The notes beneath the pieces were generated by a model, which made no database searches, was not told the DNA's origin, and saw only the letters and a program-made list of their open reading frames with translations. Of a DNA stretch of 64,000 bases, positions 61,637-64,000 are shown piece by piece. Both the position numbers and the translations under genes were made by a program. The stretch is from Paragonimus heterotremus (Eukaryota; Platyhelminthes; Trematoda; Plagiorchiida; Troglotrematidae): assembly GCA_013368495.1 (NCBI GenBank), contig LUCH01001750.1, forward strand, positions 50,818 through 114,817, given 5' to 3'. Within the stretch, counting starts at the first letter, position 1. The number at the start of each line of letters is the position of its first letter.

Positions 61637-62699
61637 CGCTAACACGACACAACCAGCCCTTCGCGCGTTTCAACCTTGAAGTGATTAAAACAACTTGACT
61701 TTTCATATAATTAGATTCATATCCTGAATTCGATGGAACCTCACACCCTTACGTGTTCTTATGTTTCACTGTTGTGTTCTATATGTGGCGGCAACATGGC
61801 GGTTGCGAATACTAAGGCAGATGATGTGGCATCGACTAGTGTAACGCTGATGGCATCATGTGCATGTCTTACTGGGCCTTTGGTTCACGGTTGTTCGTGT
61901 TGTCTTCTTTACTGGACAATAAATAGAACGTTTACGTCAGGAGAACGCGGTTCCGGCGTTTTTACGCTGTGCCAAGTTAGTTGGCAAATATAACGGGGAA
62001 CGGAAAATGGAGTTACTGGCTGGCCTGTTACATCGCCAGCATTCGGCTAAGAAAAACCCTTAATGGCAATGATCTCTCTTTCACCCTCACTTAACACGTT
62101 CGGCAGTGTCGCCCTTCTTGCAAACTCAGAAAACCTCCAAGGATTACAGCATTCTTCTCATCCTCATATGTTCAATAGATTTAGTGGGTCGGTTAAAGAT
62201 CCAGGAAGCGTTCGATCTGTAGATGACTCGCTTCTCGGCTTTGCGGAGGAGAACTTGAATGTGGTTACTCACTGTCAAGTGCGCTGTGGAGTCAGCAGTA
62301 TTGGGAAGATTGTAGTACTGTAAATGTGTTGGTCCCCGAATCAAGGAGGTTCCTTTTCCCTGTTTACACTCTCTGTTCCACTCACCAGCCCGAAGTTTAG
62401 TCCCTACAACTTATTCACTACATTTTTGTTTTTGTGAACCAAGTTGTTTTTTATTGTTTGTTGTGTGGGTAGCTATTAATAGCCAAGCCTACCCGCTTGA
62501 CGATTCACCTTTGTCCTTGACTGCTAAGTGTAGAACCCATTGATTCTGTTGAGCGAAACTATCACGGTGAACGGTTGAAGTTTGTTCACCGTAACAGATT
62601 ATGCACCCCTTCATTAGTGTGGCGGAAGCCTTTTGGCCAGATCGTGTTTCAAATTTGGGAACTGATTTTCGGGGCACGCGAAACCCAGTGATCAGAAGT
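61637..62699. other. RpS3 upstream region and unassigned frames
   Basis: The RpS3 promoter should lie just above 61636; I see no clear TATA box or pyrimidine-start motif. Plus-strand frames at 61733-61993 and 62063-62323 (86 codons each) begin with ATG but show no motif. A divergent small gene is possible but unsupported. Confidence 0.3.
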
Positions 62700-63230
62700 G
62701 GTCGTCATATTGATCAAAGCGGATTATTAGATGGGTGGACCAATGGATTGGTGAAGGAACCAGGAATCAGCGACCATTGAAGTTCCGCATCACGACGTGT
62801 AGAAACACAGAATCTAGCGCGACAATATTGGACAAGAAAATGACATGAAATTTCCGAGCTAAGGCAGAAACTCAGGCCCGTGGCGAATTTCAAAACAGAA
62901 AACAGAGTTGGCACAATTGACATGTTCTGGAAGAGCAATTAACGCCCCACAGATGCGCAGTGAGAAAGGTCTTTGCTTGCAATGCACCCTCAGATTTGAG
63001 AGGGTGTGAATGCGGTCACCTGCACCTTGGCGAGAATCTAGTGGGTAAATATTTAGTTTCTTGAAGTGGGCGTTATGAGGCCTGGATTTGCCCAACGAAC
63101 GGCCTTGGTGGCACGCCGTTGAACGTTTTCGAACAGCGGTTTCTCCTTCTCAGGTAAGGAGGGGCCAAACAGTAAGTCGATGTCCGAGGTGCGGTCGAAT
63201 GAATCTATCATAGAGAAGCTTTAAACGAGC
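62700..63230 (-). pseudogene. Decayed CR1/jockey-like non-LTR fragment
   Basis: Across frames the minus strand reads FIRPHLGHRLTVW, then a frameshifted ENVQRRATKAVRW, the pattern found near the C-terminus of CR1/jockey-type elements (FIRPHLEY...W...LE.VQRRATK). The continuation toward 62700 is too decayed to read with confidence. Confidence 0.45.
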
Positions 63231-63639
63231 GGGATAAAACTACCGGGTGATCGCTTGAGCAACGCTGAAACGTCACTAGCATTTCTTACACTTACATTCA
63301 CTGAGGGGGTTCGGCGCAGAATGCTTAACGGTCGTCCACAAATCTTTCTCTACAAGAACCAGCTGAAGAGGGAAGTTATTCGGATAGTAGTTGGTACTCG
63401 AGAAGTATCGAATATGAATAACTGTGATGATTGTAAGTCAGCGATTTCAGCGGTTGATACACGGGTTCGAGGCAGAGGCCCAAGGGTCCCGGATGCAGTC
63501 GGTTCTTCTTGTTCAATGTCAAGCGGGCGTCCGTTGATCTGAAAGACATTCATGGAAAATAGGGTATAGCACCGCTCTTGGGAATTACAGTAAATATCAC
63601 AAAACAAGCTAAGATTACTCGTATGAAAGGTATTTTAGA

Positions 63640-64000
63640 AAATGCGAGTCAAGTAGTGGTTTGGAGCCGTCGCTAGATGCGCTAATGACGACCTCAGCAG
63701 GAAGACTGTTCCAGAAGTTAACAACCCTGTAGGAAAAGAACTGCTGCCTGAGGAAGGTCCGAGGACGGAGCTTGAAAAGCTTCATGTTATGTCCACGCCG
63801 ACTATCATTATTCGCTACAGTGAGGAACTGATCAACGAGGCCTACCCTAAAGAGAAAGTGTGTGAAAATAAATCACCGCGGAGCCGTCGAAATTCAAGTG
63901 GGTATAGATCAAGAATTTCAAGTGGGAACTCGTACGCGACATTCCTTAAGCCCGTGACTAGTTTGGTAGCCACGCATTGGACACGCTCAATAACTAAGAT
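63640..64000 (-). mobile_element. CR1/jockey-like non-LTR retrotransposon, C-terminal end, continues past the window
   Basis: Minus-strand reading from the window end gives IERVQCVATKLVTGL, then YEFPLEILDLYPLEFRRLRG, then SRRGHNMKLFKLRPRTFLRQ, then FFSYRVVNFWNSLPAEVV, the typical last ~110 residues of a CR1/jockey-type ORF2. One frame break near 63835-63850 disrupts it. The remaining element lies beyond 64000. The 3' UTR probably extends down toward 63540. Confidence 0.75.

Noticed and set aside
1..64000. CRISPR arrays, operons, bacterial-type genes
   Set aside because: No regularly spaced repeats or bacterial gene layout; introns and non-LTR elements show eukaryotic nuclear DNA.

Overview
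The window looks like nuclear DNA of a flatworm, most likely a digenean fluke. A ribosomal protein S3 gene is recognisable and has 36- and 73-nt introns, a size seen in flukes. Intergenic DNA is AT-rich and gene-poor, and it is littered with degenerate RTE-type non-LTR retrotransposons of the kind common in flukes, plus tRNA-derived SINE-like repeats. There is no sign of operons, ribosome binding sites or CRISPR. The species cannot be fixed from sequence alone.

Layout. (1) About 0.5-26.7 kb, minus strand: one large four-exon gene can be assembled (26734-24845, 10178-9575, 3342-1032, 916-514). All three junctions agree in phase and the model gives 1735 codons plus stop. The predicted protein has a SAMD1/KAT6-type winged helix, a second H15-like winged helix, an AT-hook, a Cys/His zinc cluster and a C-terminal QRICH1/ZMYM-type (DUF3504) domain. 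It looks like a nuclear chromatin or DNA-binding factor. No MYST acetyltransferase domain is seen. Its introns of about 6.2 and 14.7 kb hold retrotransposon copies, an assembly gap (20129-20784) next to a (TA)n tract, and a possible small nested gene on the plus strand at 14.4-14.7 kb. (2) 26.8-27.8 kb: CpG-rich upstream region, the likely promoter. (3) 28-49 kb: gene-poor, with SINE-like repeats (one in a tandem arrangement), a long imperfect hairpin at 43.8 kb and a few unrecognised open frames. (4) 49-59.3 kb: several RTE fragments, including one copy interrupted by two nested insertions whose target-site duplications are intact. (5) 60.98-61.64 kb, minus strand: ribosomal protein S3, with its C-terminal exon(s) not found. 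(6) 62.7-64 kb, minus strand: CR1/jockey-like non-LTR ends, running off the window.

Main points of interest: the unusual domain combination of the large gene; two RTE copies sharing four identical in-frame stops although one has its own target-site duplication; and an RpS3 that departs from the otherwise near-invariant GxxG loop of its KH domain. All similarity calls come from reading motifs; no database search was run.
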